The notes below the pieces were generated by a model. It was not told the origin of the DNA, did not search any database, and worked only from the letters and a program-made list of their open reading frames with translations. Below are positions 17,272 through 24,497 of a DNA stretch of 35,598 nucleotides, one piece after another. Numbering within the stretch: the stretch's first letter is position 1; every line of letters begins with the position of its first letter. This DNA comes from Solirubrobacter deserti (GTDB taxonomy: Bacteria > Actinomycetota > Thermoleophilia > Solirubrobacterales > Solirubrobacteraceae), in the NCBI RefSeq assembly GCF_027587175.1, contig NZ_JAPCID010000071.1:1-35598 (forward strand), given 5' to 3'. A program made the translations under genes and the position numbers.

Positions 17272-17442
17272 CTAGTCGGGAGTCACAGCCAACGCGAGCA
17301 ACGCGGACAAATCGAGCAGGAGATCCTTCATCGAGAAGTCGTCCAGGGCGACCATCGGCTCGTCGTCGATCTCGTAGCGGCGCCCGCTGATCCAGCCGCC
17401 CTCGAGCTCCAGCGCCTCCGCTAACGACTTTGGCGAATGTAC
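17272..17442 (-). CDS. Possible small or decayed protein-coding stretch
   Basis: The 200 bp between the YkuD-like gene and the GH13 gene hold an open minus-strand frame. Its translation looks protein-like: EALELEGGWISGRRYEID, then DDEPMVALDD, then FSMKDLLLDLSALLALAV, ending at TAG 17272. No ATG, GTG or TTG lies at the 5' end of the convincing part. The only in-frame ATG (17355) leaves 27 residues, and a TTA codon (17424), rare in this genome, sits upstream. The next in-frame stop upstream is inside the GH13 gene. It may be a small gene with an unusual start, a 5'-truncated remnant, or chance. It ends 5 nt before a possible GTG start of the YkuD-like gene. Confidence 0.3.
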   Translation of the reverse strand, partial: VHSPKSLAEALELEGGWISGRRYEIDDEPMVALDDFSMKDLLLDLSALLALAVTPD

Positions 17443-17458
17443 CAGCGGCCCGTATGGT
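17430..17458 (+). promoter_or_regulatory. Candidate promoter of the GH13 gene
   Basis: TTGGCG (17430-17435) and TATGGT (17453-17458) are separated by 17 bp, each matching 4 of 6 consensus bases. Transcription would start about 17465, only a few bases before the GTG at 17468. That would give an almost leaderless mRNA, in keeping with the absence of a ribosome site there. Confidence 0.45.
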
Positions 17459-17467
17459 CCCGAGGCG

Positions 17468-18715
17468 GTGACCCGGCTCTCGATCTACGAGATCAACACC
17501 GCCGTGTGGCTGGGCGGGCACTCGCTGGCCGACGTGCCGGCCAAACGCTGGGACGCGATCGCGGCGCTGCCGGTCGACGCCGTCTGGCTGATGGGCGTGT
17601 GGCGGCGCTCGCCCGCCGGGCTGGCGATCGCGGCCGTCGACGACGGCCTGTCGGCGTCGTTTCGCGCCGCGCTGACCGACCTGCGGCCCGGCGACGTGAT
17701 CGGCTCGCCCTACTGCGTGCGCGACTACGTCGTCGACGAGCGCTTCGGCGGGCGCGAGGGGCTGGCCGTGGCGCGGCACGAGCTGGCCGCGCGCGGGCTC
17801 CGGCTGATCCTCGACTACGTCCCCAACCACGTCGCGCCCGACCATCCGTGGCTGGCGTCCAACCCCGAGTACTTCATCCGCGGGACGGAGGCGCAGCTGG
17901 CCGAGCGGCCCGCGGACTTCGTGCGCACGGCCGGCGGGATCGTCGCGCGCGGGCGTGACCCGTACTTCCCGCCGTGGCCGGACGTCGTCCAGCTCGACGC
18001 GTTCAACGACGGCCTGCGGTCGGCCGTGGCCGAGACGCTCGTCGACGTGGGCGCGCAGTGCGACGGGCTGCGCTGCGACATGGCGATGCTGATGATCAGC
18101 GAGGTCTTCGCGGGCACGTGGGGCGTCGAGCCGCACGCGGAGGAGTTCTGGCCGCAGCTGATCACGCGCGTGAAGTGGACGCACCCGGGCCTGCTGTTCA
18201 TCGCCGAGGCGTACTGGGACATGGAGTTCGCGCTGATGGAGCAGGGGTTCGACCTCTGCTACGACAAGCGGCTCTACGACCGGCTGGTGGAGCGCGGCGA
18301 CGTGCGCGGCCATCTGACGGCGCCGGTCGAGTACCAGGAGCGGCTCGTGCGCTTCATCGAGAACCACGACGAGCCGCGCGCCGCGTCCGTGTTCGGGCCT
18401 GAGCAGGCGCGCGCGGCCGCGGTCGTGATGTCGACCCTGCCGGGCGCGCGGCTCTACCACGACGGGCAGCTCTCCGGCCGGCGGGCGCACGTTCCCGTGT
18501 TCCTGGGCCGCGGCCCGGACGAGCCGCCGGACGCCGAGCTGCGCGCGTTCTACGCCTGGCTGCTCCCGCGCGCAGCGCGGTTGCAGGGCACGTGGCGGCT
18601 GCTGGAAAGCGAGCCGCCGCTGGTCTCGTGGGCGTGGGACGACGACGTCGTGGTCGTCAACTTGAGCGACGAGCCGGCGGGCGGCCTGCCGCCCTGGGGC
18701 TTCCAGCTGGGATAA
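17468..18715 (+). CDS. GH13 alpha-amylase family glycoside hydrolase
   Basis: 415 aa from GTG. All four conserved GH13 regions are present: I DYVPNH (115-120), II GLRCDMAM with nucleophile Asp204, III FIAEAYWD with acid/base Glu247, and IV FIENHDE with transition-state Asp301. It is therefore probably active on alpha-glucans or related sugars. It has no signal peptide, so cytosolic, and is compact: domain B is short and the C-terminal beta domain is trimmed to about 50 residues (LLESEPPLVSWAWDDDVVVVNLSDE). The first barrel strand (SIYEINTAVWLGG) resembles GH13 proteins acting on maltooligosaccharides or trehalose. The exact substrate is open. It is followed by a 69-bp gap and the PII gene. 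Confidence 0.9.
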   Translation: MTRLSIYEINTAVWLGGHSLADVPAKRWDAIAALPVDAVWLMGVWRRSPAGLAIAAVDDGLSASFRAALTDLRPGDVIGSPYCVRDYVVDERFGGREGLAVARHELAARGLRLILDYVPNHVAPDHPWLASNPEYFIRGTEAQLAERPADFVRTAGGIVARGRDPYFPPWPDVVQLDAFNDGLRSAVAETLVDVGAQCDGLRCDMAMLMISEVFAGTWGVEPHAEEFWPQLITRVKWTHPGLLFIAEAYWDMEFALMEQGFDLCYDKRLYDRLVERGDVRGHLTAPVEYQERLVRFIENHDEPRAASVFGPEQARAAAVVMSTLPGARLYHDGQLSGRRAHVPVFLGRGPDEPPDAELRAFYAWLLPRAARLQGTWRLLESEPPLVSWAWDDDVVVVNLSDEPAGGLPPWGFQLG

Positions 18716-18784
18716 GAGCCCGCCGCTCGCCTTTGTACGGGCGGATAAAGACGCGCGGCCCGCGCGCCGGAAGGCTTCCCGGCC

Positions 18785-19144
18785 ATGAAGCTCGTGATCG
18801 GGATTGTCCGCCCCGAAAAGACGAATGAAGTGCTGGAAGCCCTCTACCGCGCCGAGGTCCGCGGCTTCTCGATGAGCCGCGTGCTGGGGCATGGCGGCGA
18901 GCTCGACCGCGTGGAGACCTACCGCGGGACGACCGTGCAGGTCGGGCTCACGGAGAAGGTGCGGTTCGAGATCGCCGTGTCCGAGGACTTCGTGGAACCG
19001 GCCATCGAGGCGCTCTGCTCTGCGGGGCAGACCGGCGAGGTCGGCGACGGCAAGATCTTCGTGATGGACCTGGAGCAGGTCGTGCGCATCCGCTCCGGTG
19101 AGACCGAGGAAGCCGCCGTCACGCCGGTGGAGGCTGCCCGATGA
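18785..19144 (+). CDS. PII-family nitrogen regulatory protein (GlnK/GlnB-like, atypical T-loop)
   Basis: 119 aa from ATG, with GGAAGG 10 nt upstream. The PII trimer fold is clear: MKLVIGIVRPEKTNEVLEAL, the B-loop GDGKIFVMDLE and the C-loop IRSGETEEAAV. Coupling to amt (ATGA overlap) is the classic glnK-amtB pair, in which PII plugs the transporter when nitrogen is plentiful. By alignment to E. coli GlnB the T-loop is unusual. Tyr51, the site for uridylylation or adenylylation, is Val (YRGTTVQVG). Gln39, which helps bind Mg-ATP and 2-oxoglutarate, is Glu. It may respond mainly to ATP/ADP and be free of covalent control. I leave the symbol blank because of this divergence. Confidence 0.92.
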   Translation: MKLVIGIVRPEKTNEVLEALYRAEVRGFSMSRVLGHGGELDRVETYRGTTVQVGLTEKVRFEIAVSEDFVEPAIEALCSAGQTGEVGDGKIFVMDLEQVVRIRSGETEEAAVTPVEAAR

Positions 19145-20472
19145 ACGCTGCGATCAACGCGGGCGACACCGCCTGGATCCTGATGTCGGCCGCACTGGTG
19201 CTGCTGATGACACCCGCGCTCGGCCTGTTCTACGCCGGCCTCGTGCGGTCCAAGAACACGCTCAACACGTTCATGATGTGCGTCGCCGCGGTGCCCGTCG
19301 CGATGATCACGTGGGCGCTGGTCGGCTACTCGTTCGCGTTCTCGCCGGGCAACGCCATCATCGGCGGCTTCGACCACGTCGGGTTGAGCGGCGTCGACTT
19401 CGAGCCGCGCGAGGGCCAGACGATCCCGCACCTGCTGTTCATGGCCTTCCAGGCCACGTTCTGCATCCTCACCACCGCGCTGGTCGCGGGCGCCGTGGTC
19501 GAGCGCATGCGCTTCGGCGCGTTCCTGATCTTCGCCGCCCTGTGGTCGGTGCTCGTGTACGCCGTCCTCGCCCACTGGGTGTGGGGCGGCGGCTGGCTGC
19601 AGGAGGCGGGCGTCCTGGACTTCGCGGGCGGCGTGCCGGTCGAGATGGGCTCGGGCTTCAGCGCCCTGGCCGCCGCATGGGTCGTCGGCCGGCGGCGCGA
19701 CCACGGCCGCGTCGCGATCCTCCCGCACAACTCGGTCTACGTCCTGCTCGGCGCCGGCCTGCTGTGGTTCGGCTGGTTCGGCTTCAACGGCGGCAGCGGG
19801 CTGACCGCCGGCAACTCGAGCGTGCTCGCGTTCACCAACACGCTGCTCACCCCGGCGTGCGCGCTGGCCGCCTGGTTCGTGCTCGACCTGCTGCGCTCGC
19901 GTCAGGTGACCGCGATCGGCGCCGCCACGGCGATCGTCGTCGGCTGCGTCGGCATCACGCCCGCCGCGGGCTACATCTCGCCGATCTGGGCGATGGTCCT
20001 GGGCGTCGTGGCCGCGATCCCGAGCTACTTCGTGATTATGTGGCGCCCGCGCTGGCGCGTGGACGAGACGCTCGACGTGCTCGCGGCGCACGGCGTCGCG
20101 GGCCTCACCGGCACCGTCTTCATCGGCCTGGTCGCCCAGGCGGGCTGGAACGGCGGCCTCGGCGACGGCGCCTTCTACGGCGACGTCGCGCAGCTCGGCA
20201 AGCAGCTGCTCGCCGTGCTCGCGGCCACCACCTACGCGTTCGTGGTGACGTTCGTCCTGCTCAAGCTGATCGGCCTGGTCATGCCGTTGCGCGCGACGGC
20301 GAAGGAAGAGGCGATCGGCATGGACATCATCGCCCACGGCGAGGAGGCGTACGCCACCGGCGAGGGCGCGATCCTGGTGGCGCTAGGCGACAAGGCGAAG
20401 CGCGGTGGTGAGCTCGACGAGCTCGGCGAAACGCCGCGGGTCCCGCCCCGTGAGGTCGTGCGCGCGCCGTAG
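19141..20472 (+). CDS. amt: Ammonium transporter, Amt/Mep/Rh family (Glu-His pore variant)
   Basis: 443 aa, a multi-spanning membrane protein with the usual 11-helix Amt pattern and no cleaved signal. Hallmarks are MTPALGLFYAGLVRSKN, the DFAGG motif (160-164) and the TGTVFIG region. In most bacterial Amt proteins two His residues line the pore. Here the first is Glu168 (VPVEMGSG) and the second is kept as His316 (LAAHGVAG). A Glu at the first position is known from some fungal Mep proteins. The last 40 or so residues form a cytosolic tail where PII normally docks. The gene starts inside the PII stop codon. Its last 90 bases lie antisense to the end of the PucR-type regulator gene. Confidence 0.94.
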   Translation: MNAAINAGDTAWILMSAALVLLMTPALGLFYAGLVRSKNTLNTFMMCVAAVPVAMITWALVGYSFAFSPGNAIIGGFDHVGLSGVDFEPREGQTIPHLLFMAFQATFCILTTALVAGAVVERMRFGAFLIFAALWSVLVYAVLAHWVWGGGWLQEAGVLDFAGGVPVEMGSGFSALAAAWVVGRRRDHGRVAILPHNSVYVLLGAGLLWFGWFGFNGGSGLTAGNSSVLAFTNTLLTPACALAAWFVLDLLRSRQVTAIGAATAIVVGCVGITPAAGYISPIWAMVLGVVAAIPSYFVIMWRPRWRVDETLDVLAAHGVAGLTGTVFIGLVAQAGWNGGLGDGAFYGDVAQLGKQLLAVLAATTYAFVVTFVLLKLIGLVMPLRATAKEEAIGMDIIAHGEEAYATGEGAILVALGDKAKRGGELDELGETPRVPPREVVRAP

Positions 20473-21474
20473 GCGGTAGTGGACCGTGTTCGGGTGCACG
20501 CCGAGGCGCTCCGCCGTGCGGGCGACGTTGAGGTCGCAGTCCGCGTAGGCGAGCAGCGTCTCGGCGAGCGGCTCGAGCCGGTCCAGGCCCGGTGGGAGCA
20601 GCCGCTGGGCGGTGTCGTCGGCGGCGTGCGCGAGGTAGTCGATCAGGCCGACCTCCTCCAGCGCCGCGACGGGGTCCGCGTGCCGCAGCGCGCAGCGGGC
20701 CTCGACGTAGCCGCGCGCCACATCAGCGAGGCCATGGCAGAGCGTCGAGATGCCGGCGGTCAGGCCGACGTCGAGTGTGAGCTCGGCGCGCAGCTCGGCG
20801 GGCGTGCGGCGGGAGATCGCGATCACCTCGTCGCCGCGGACGACGACGAACGGGTCCAGCCGCTCGAGCGCGCGCACCGCCTGGCGCTCCTCGCCCGGGT
20901 GCTTGACGACCACGACCGTGTGGTCGCCGTCCGGGCGGATGCCGAAGGCGTGGGCGCGCGCCGGATCGGTCGTGGCGCCGGAGAGCAGCTGCTCGAGGAA
21001 CGTGCGGCGGGCGCGGTCGACCTCGGTGGCGAGCGCGCGGGCCTCGCCGAGATAGGCCTCGGCGACGGCCACGTTGATCGCGTGCGTGTACTGGAACGTG
21101 AACCCGGTCAGCTCGCGCGCGACCAGGAGCCCTTCGCGAGTGTCGCCGGCGGCCCCGACGATCGTCTCCCAGAACAGGCGCTGGCCGATCAGGTACGTCT
21201 CGAGCAGCGAATCGAGCGGCATCAGATCACGCGCGCGCCAGGCACCGCGCTCGCGCACGAAGTCCAGCTCGGGGCCCTGCGGCGGGCGGCCGCGGCGGGC
21301 GCAGCGGACGAACGCGTGCACGTGCGCGATGGCGTGCGCGAACACCTGCGCGGCGAGGGCCGGATCGCGCACGGAGCGGTACTCCTCGACCTCGTCGCGG
21401 ATGACGGTCACGATCCGCCGGGCGAGGTCCTCAGCGTCGCGCTCCATGGCGTCGATGACGCTGCCGGCGTCCAT
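20383..21474 (-). CDS. PucR/CdaR-type transcriptional regulator
   Basis: 363 aa from ATG. The C-terminal 55 residues are the PucR-type helix-turn-helix (HTH_30): ADCDLNVARTAERLGVHPNTVHYRLRR, then ligand-independent helix DPRRFAELVEL. The middle (about 165-260) is a GGDEF-like/CdaR domain, and the N-terminus (about 10-160) is an all-helical RsbRD-like sensor. Such regulators often control purine, sugar-acid or amine metabolism, frequently of a neighbouring gene. Here the nearest neighbours are the amt operon, overlapped tail to tail by 90 bp, and the NarL-type gene 15 bp upstream on the same strand. The target is unknown. Confidence 0.88.
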   Translation of the reverse strand: MDAGSVIDAMERDAEDLARRIVTVIRDEVEEYRSVRDPALAAQVFAHAIAHVHAFVRCARRGRPPQGPELDFVRERGAWRARDLMPLDSLLETYLIGQRLFWETIVGAAGDTREGLLVARELTGFTFQYTHAINVAVAEAYLGEARALATEVDRARRTFLEQLLSGATTDPARAHAFGIRPDGDHTVVVVKHPGEERQAVRALERLDPFVVVRGDEVIAISRRTPAELRAELTLDVGLTAGISTLCHGLADVARGYVEARCALRHADPVAALEEVGLIDYLAHAADDTAQRLLPPGLDRLEPLAETLLAYADCDLNVARTAERLGVHPNTVHYRLRRAHDLTGRDPRRFAELVELTTALRLVA

Positions 21475-21489
21475 TCACGCGACAGTACC

Positions 21490-22089
21490 TCAGCACTGAA
21501 GGTGCGCGCGCACCGCGAGCACCCGGCGGTGCGTCCGGGAGGACGGGGGAAGCCGGAGCTTGTCGAAGATCGCGGTGACGTGCCGCTCGACGGCGCGCTC
21601 GGACAGGAACGCCGCTTGCGCGATCGCGCGGTTGCTTCGGCCCTGGGCCATCAGGCCGAGGACCTCGCGCTCGCGCGCAGTGAACGCGTCCCGGGCGGTG
21701 CGCCGGCCGAGCACCTCCGGCACGACGGCGGGGTCGAGCACGGAGCCGCCCGCGGCGACCTCGCGCACGGCGCCGATGAAGCGGCCGACGTCCGGGATCC
21801 GCTCCTCGAGCAGATAGCCGGCGCCGGCCGGACGGTCGTCGAGCAGGTCGAGCGCGACGTCGGGATCGGGCGCGTGCGCGAGCACGAGCAGCGGGAGGTC
21901 CTCGCGGACCGGCGGTTCCTTGAGGGCGACGACGGCCATGTCCGGGCGGTGCGCGCGGGCCTTGCGCTTGAGCTCCGCGCCGTCCACCGCCTGCGCGACG
22001 ACGGTGATCCCGTGGTCGGTGAGCAGGTGCGTCAGGCCGGCGCGCAGCAGTGCCGAGTCGGCCGCGACGATGACGTTGAGGGGCTGCAT
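21490..22089 (-). CDS. NarL/LuxR-type response regulator with degenerate receiver
   Basis: 199 aa from ATG, with AGGA 5 nt upstream. The C-terminal LuxR-type HTH is complete (FTAREREVLGLMAQGRSNRAIAQAAFLSERAVERHVTAIF is its extent, about residues 134-176), so it should bind DNA. The N-terminal receiver fold is recognisable, but the phospho-acceptor is Ala55 (in VVALKEPP, where others have Asp). The conserved Lys after GYLL is Glu (GAGYLLEER), and only one acidic residue remains in the first loop (VAADSALLR). It is therefore probably not switched by phosphorylation. First gene of a likely two-gene operon with the PucR-type regulator, and divergent from deoC across 56 bp. Confidence 0.88.
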   Translation of the reverse strand: MQPLNVIVAADSALLRAGLTHLLTDHGITVVAQAVDGAELKRKARAHRPDMAVVALKEPPVREDLPLLVLAHAPDPDVALDLLDDRPAGAGYLLEERIPDVGRFIGAVREVAAGGSVLDPAVVPEVLGRRTARDAFTAREREVLGLMAQGRSNRAIAQAAFLSERAVERHVTAIFDKLRLPPSSRTHRRVLAVRAHLQC

Positions 22090-22109
22090 GCCTGTCCTGA
22101 CGTCGTGGT

Positions 22110-22130
22110 GCCCCGGCCTATTCCCGGGGC
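22110..22130. promoter_or_regulatory. Palindromic candidate operator between the NarL-type gene and deoC
   Basis: GCCCCGG (22110-22116) and CCGGGGC (22124-22130) flank the AT-richer CCTATTC. The site is in the middle of the 56-bp divergent intergenic region. One bound regulator here could control both directions. TATTCC on the plus strand and GAATAG on the minus strand could serve as -10 elements. Inferred from symmetry and position. Confidence 0.4.
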
Positions 22131-22145
22131 TGCCACACTGCCCGC

Positions 22146-23033
22146 ATGAGCCGTTCCCTCACCCCCGTCAACCGCGTCGGGGTCGAAGAGCGGGCCGCGG
22201 CGCTCGGGCGCCGGTCGATCAAGACGACGGCCAAGCGCGAGGGGATCCGCCTTGCGACGTCGATGATCGACCTGACGACGCTCGAAGGGTCGGATACGCC
22301 CGGGAAGGTCCGCCACCTGTGCGCCAAGGCCGTGTGCCCGGACCCGTCGCGGCCGGAGCTGCCGTCGTGCGCCGCCGTGTGCGTGTACCCGTCGCTGGTC
22401 GGCGTGGCCGCCGCCGCGCTGGAGGGCTCCGGCGTGGCCGTCGCGTCCGTCGCGACCGGGTTCCCCGCCGGGCAGACGTCGCTGAAGGTCAAGGTGGACG
22501 AGACGCGCGAGGCGGTGGCCGCGGGCGCGAGCGAGATCGACATGGTGATCTCGCGCGACGCGTACCTGCGCGGGGACGACCGGACGGTCGCGCGCGAGAT
22601 CGAGGCCGTCAAGGAGGCGTGTGGGAGCGCGCACCTGAAGGTGATCCTGGAGACGGCGGAGCTGCCGACCTACGCGCACGTCCGGCACGCGTCCGAGCTG
22701 GCGATCGCGGCGGGCGCGGACGTGATCAAGACCTCGACGGGCAAGGCCTCCAGCGGGGCCACGCCGGGCGTCGTGCTCGTGATGCTCGAGGTCGTGCGCG
22801 ACCACTTCGAGCGGACGGGCCGGGTGGTCGGCGTCAAGGCCGCGGGCGGCGTCTCGACGACCAAGGCGGCGCTGCACATGCTCGTGCTGGTCAAGGAGAC
22901 GCTGGGTGACGAGTGGCTGACGCCGGACCGCTTCCGGATCGGCGCCTCCTCGCTGCTGAACGACCTGCTGATGCAGTACGCCAAGCTCGACGGCGGCCAC
23001 TACGGGCGCGCCGAGGACTTCTCGAAGGAGTGA
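22146..23033 (+). CDS. deoC: Deoxyribose-phosphate aldolase
   Basis: 295 aa. A class I aldolase that splits 2-deoxyribose 5-phosphate into glyceraldehyde 3-phosphate and acetaldehyde during deoxynucleoside breakdown. The Schiff-base lysine is Lys195 in DVIKTSTGK. The second active-site lysine is Lys231 in GVKAAGGVST, and the conserved acid is in EIDMVIS. The family usually has 220-260 residues; the extra length is mostly an N-terminal extension of about 35 residues (RRSIKTTAKREG). It is followed after 6 bp by an aldehyde dehydrogenase gene with a good ribosome site (GGAGTGAGG), fitting a pathway that clears the acetaldehyde formed. Confidence 0.95.
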   Translation: MSRSLTPVNRVGVEERAAALGRRSIKTTAKREGIRLATSMIDLTTLEGSDTPGKVRHLCAKAVCPDPSRPELPSCAAVCVYPSLVGVAAAALEGSGVAVASVATGFPAGQTSLKVKVDETREAVAAGASEIDMVISRDAYLRGDDRTVAREIEAVKEACGSAHLKVILETAELPTYAHVRHASELAIAAGADVIKTSTGKASSGATPGVVLVMLEVVRDHFERTGRVVGVKAAGGVSTTKAALHMLVLVKETLGDEWLTPDRFRIGASSLLNDLLMQYAKLDGGHYGRAEDFSKE

Positions 23034-23039
23034 GGCTTC

Positions 23040-24497
23040 ATGGCGACCGTTGAACGAGCAGCCCTGAGGTGGGACTACGCGCCGGCACCCGAGTCGCGCG
23101 ACGCGGCACCGCTGAAGCCGCGCTACGACCTGTTCATCGGGGGGTCGTTCGTCGCGCCCACCGACGGGACGGTCGTGGAGACGCGCAACCCCGCGACCGA
23201 GGAGACGCTGGCGGAGGTCGCGTTCGCGGGGCCTGGCGACGTGGCGGCGGCGGTCGACGCCGCGCGCGGCGCCGCGGACGGCTGGGCCGCGCTGCCGGCG
23301 CTCGAGCGCGGCAAGTACCTGTTCCGGATCGCGCGGCTGATCCAGGAGCGCGCGCGTGAGCTCGCGATCGTGGAGACGCTCGACGGTGGCAAGCCGATCC
23401 GCGAGTCACGCGACGTGGACGTCCCGCTCGCCGCCGCGCACTTCTTCTCCTACGCGGGTTGGGCGGACAAGCTGCAGTACGCGTTCGGCGGGCGCGCGTA
23501 CGAGCCACGCGGGGTGGTCGGCCAGGTGGTCCCATGGAACTTCCCGCTGCTGATGGCGGCGTGGAAGCTCGCGCCCGCGCTGGCGACCGGCAACACCGCG
23601 GTTCTGAAGCCCGCCGAGACGACGCCGCTCACCGCGCTCCTGCTCGCCGAGATCGTGCAGGAGGCCGGGCTGCCGGACGGCGTCGTGAACATCATCCCCG
23701 GCGACGGGTCCGCCGGCGCGGCGCTCGTGCGGTCCGAGGTCGACAAGGTCGCGTTCACCGGCTCGACGGCGGTCGGCAAGGAGATCCAGCGCGCGCTGGC
23801 CGGGACGGGCCGCGGGCTCACGCTGGAGCTCGGCGGCAAGTCCGCGAACATCGTCTTCGAGGACGCCGCGCTCGACCAGGCGGTCGAAGGCATCATCGAG
23901 GGCATCTTCTTCAACCAGGGCCACGTGTGCTGCGCGGGCTCGCGCCTGCTGCTGCAGGAGAGCGTGGCCGAGGAGGTCGTGCGCAAGCTGTGGGCGCGGA
24001 TGGAGCGCCTGCGCGTCGGCGACCCGCTGGACAAGAACACCGACGTCGGCGCGATCAACTCCGCCGAGCAGCTCGCGCGCATCACCGAGATGGTGGAGGC
24101 AGGCGAGCAGCAGGGCGCGGTGCGGCGCTCGGTGACCTGCGCGCTCCCGGACGCCGGCTACTGGTTCCCGCCGACGATGTTCCTCGACGTCGCGCCCGCG
24201 AACCGGATCGCGGTCGAGGAGATCTTCGGCCCGGTCGTGTCGGTCACGACGTTCCGGTCGCCCGCCGAGGCGGTCGAGCGCGCCAACAACTCGGCCTACG
24301 GCCTGGCCGCGGGCGTCTGGACCGACAACGGCGCGAAGGCGTTCGAGGTCGCGTCCAAGCTGCGGGCCGGCGTCGTGTGGCAGAACACCTACAACAAGTT
24401 CGACCCGACGGCCGCGTTCGGGGGCTACAAGGAGAGCGGGTTCGGCCGCGAGGGCGGGCCCGCCGGGCTGGCGCCGTACGTGAGGCTGGGCGGATGA
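23040..24497 (+). CDS. NAD(P)-dependent aldehyde dehydrogenase
   Basis: 485 aa. A complete aldehyde dehydrogenase: Asn167 (PWNFP), general base Glu263 (LELGGKS), catalytic Cys297 (GHVCCAGSRL), and the cofactor-binding Glu in EEIFGPV. It should oxidise an aldehyde to the acid. Its place between deoC and a half-length homologue suggests acetaldehyde from deoxyribose breakdown as substrate (inference). An N-terminal extension of about 25 residues precedes the usual start of the domain (YDLFIGGSFVAP). The sequence is close to the first domain of ALDH16-type two-domain enzymes; the next gene would match the second domain. Its TGA overlaps the ATG of that gene. Confidence 0.93.
   Translation: MATVERAALRWDYAPAPESRDAAPLKPRYDLFIGGSFVAPTDGTVVETRNPATEETLAEVAFAGPGDVAAAVDAARGAADGWAALPALERGKYLFRIARLIQERARELAIVETLDGGKPIRESRDVDVPLAAAHFFSYAGWADKLQYAFGGRAYEPRGVVGQVVPWNFPLLMAAWKLAPALATGNTAVLKPAETTPLTALLLAEIVQEAGLPDGVVNIIPGDGSAGAALVRSEVDKVAFTGSTAVGKEIQRALAGTGRGLTLELGGKSANIVFEDAALDQAVEGIIEGIFFNQGHVCCAGSRLLLQESVAEEVVRKLWARMERLRVGDPLDKNTDVGAINSAEQLARITEMVEAGEQQGAVRRSVTCALPDAGYWFPPTMFLDVAPANRIAVEEIFGPVVSVTTFRSPAEAVERANNSAYGLAAGVWTDNGAKAFEVASKLRAGVVWQNTYNKFDPTAAFGGYKESGFGREGGPAGLAPYVRLGG

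Noticed and set aside
18769-18779. Short palindrome GGAAGGCTTCC at the PII ribosome site
   Set aside because: Only a 4-bp stem is possible with a realistic loop. It is too weak to call a regulatory hairpin.
17111-18892. 593-codon minus-strand frame across the GH13 gene
   Set aside because: Antisense to a GH13 gene in which all four catalytic regions are intact. No homology to any fold that I can see.
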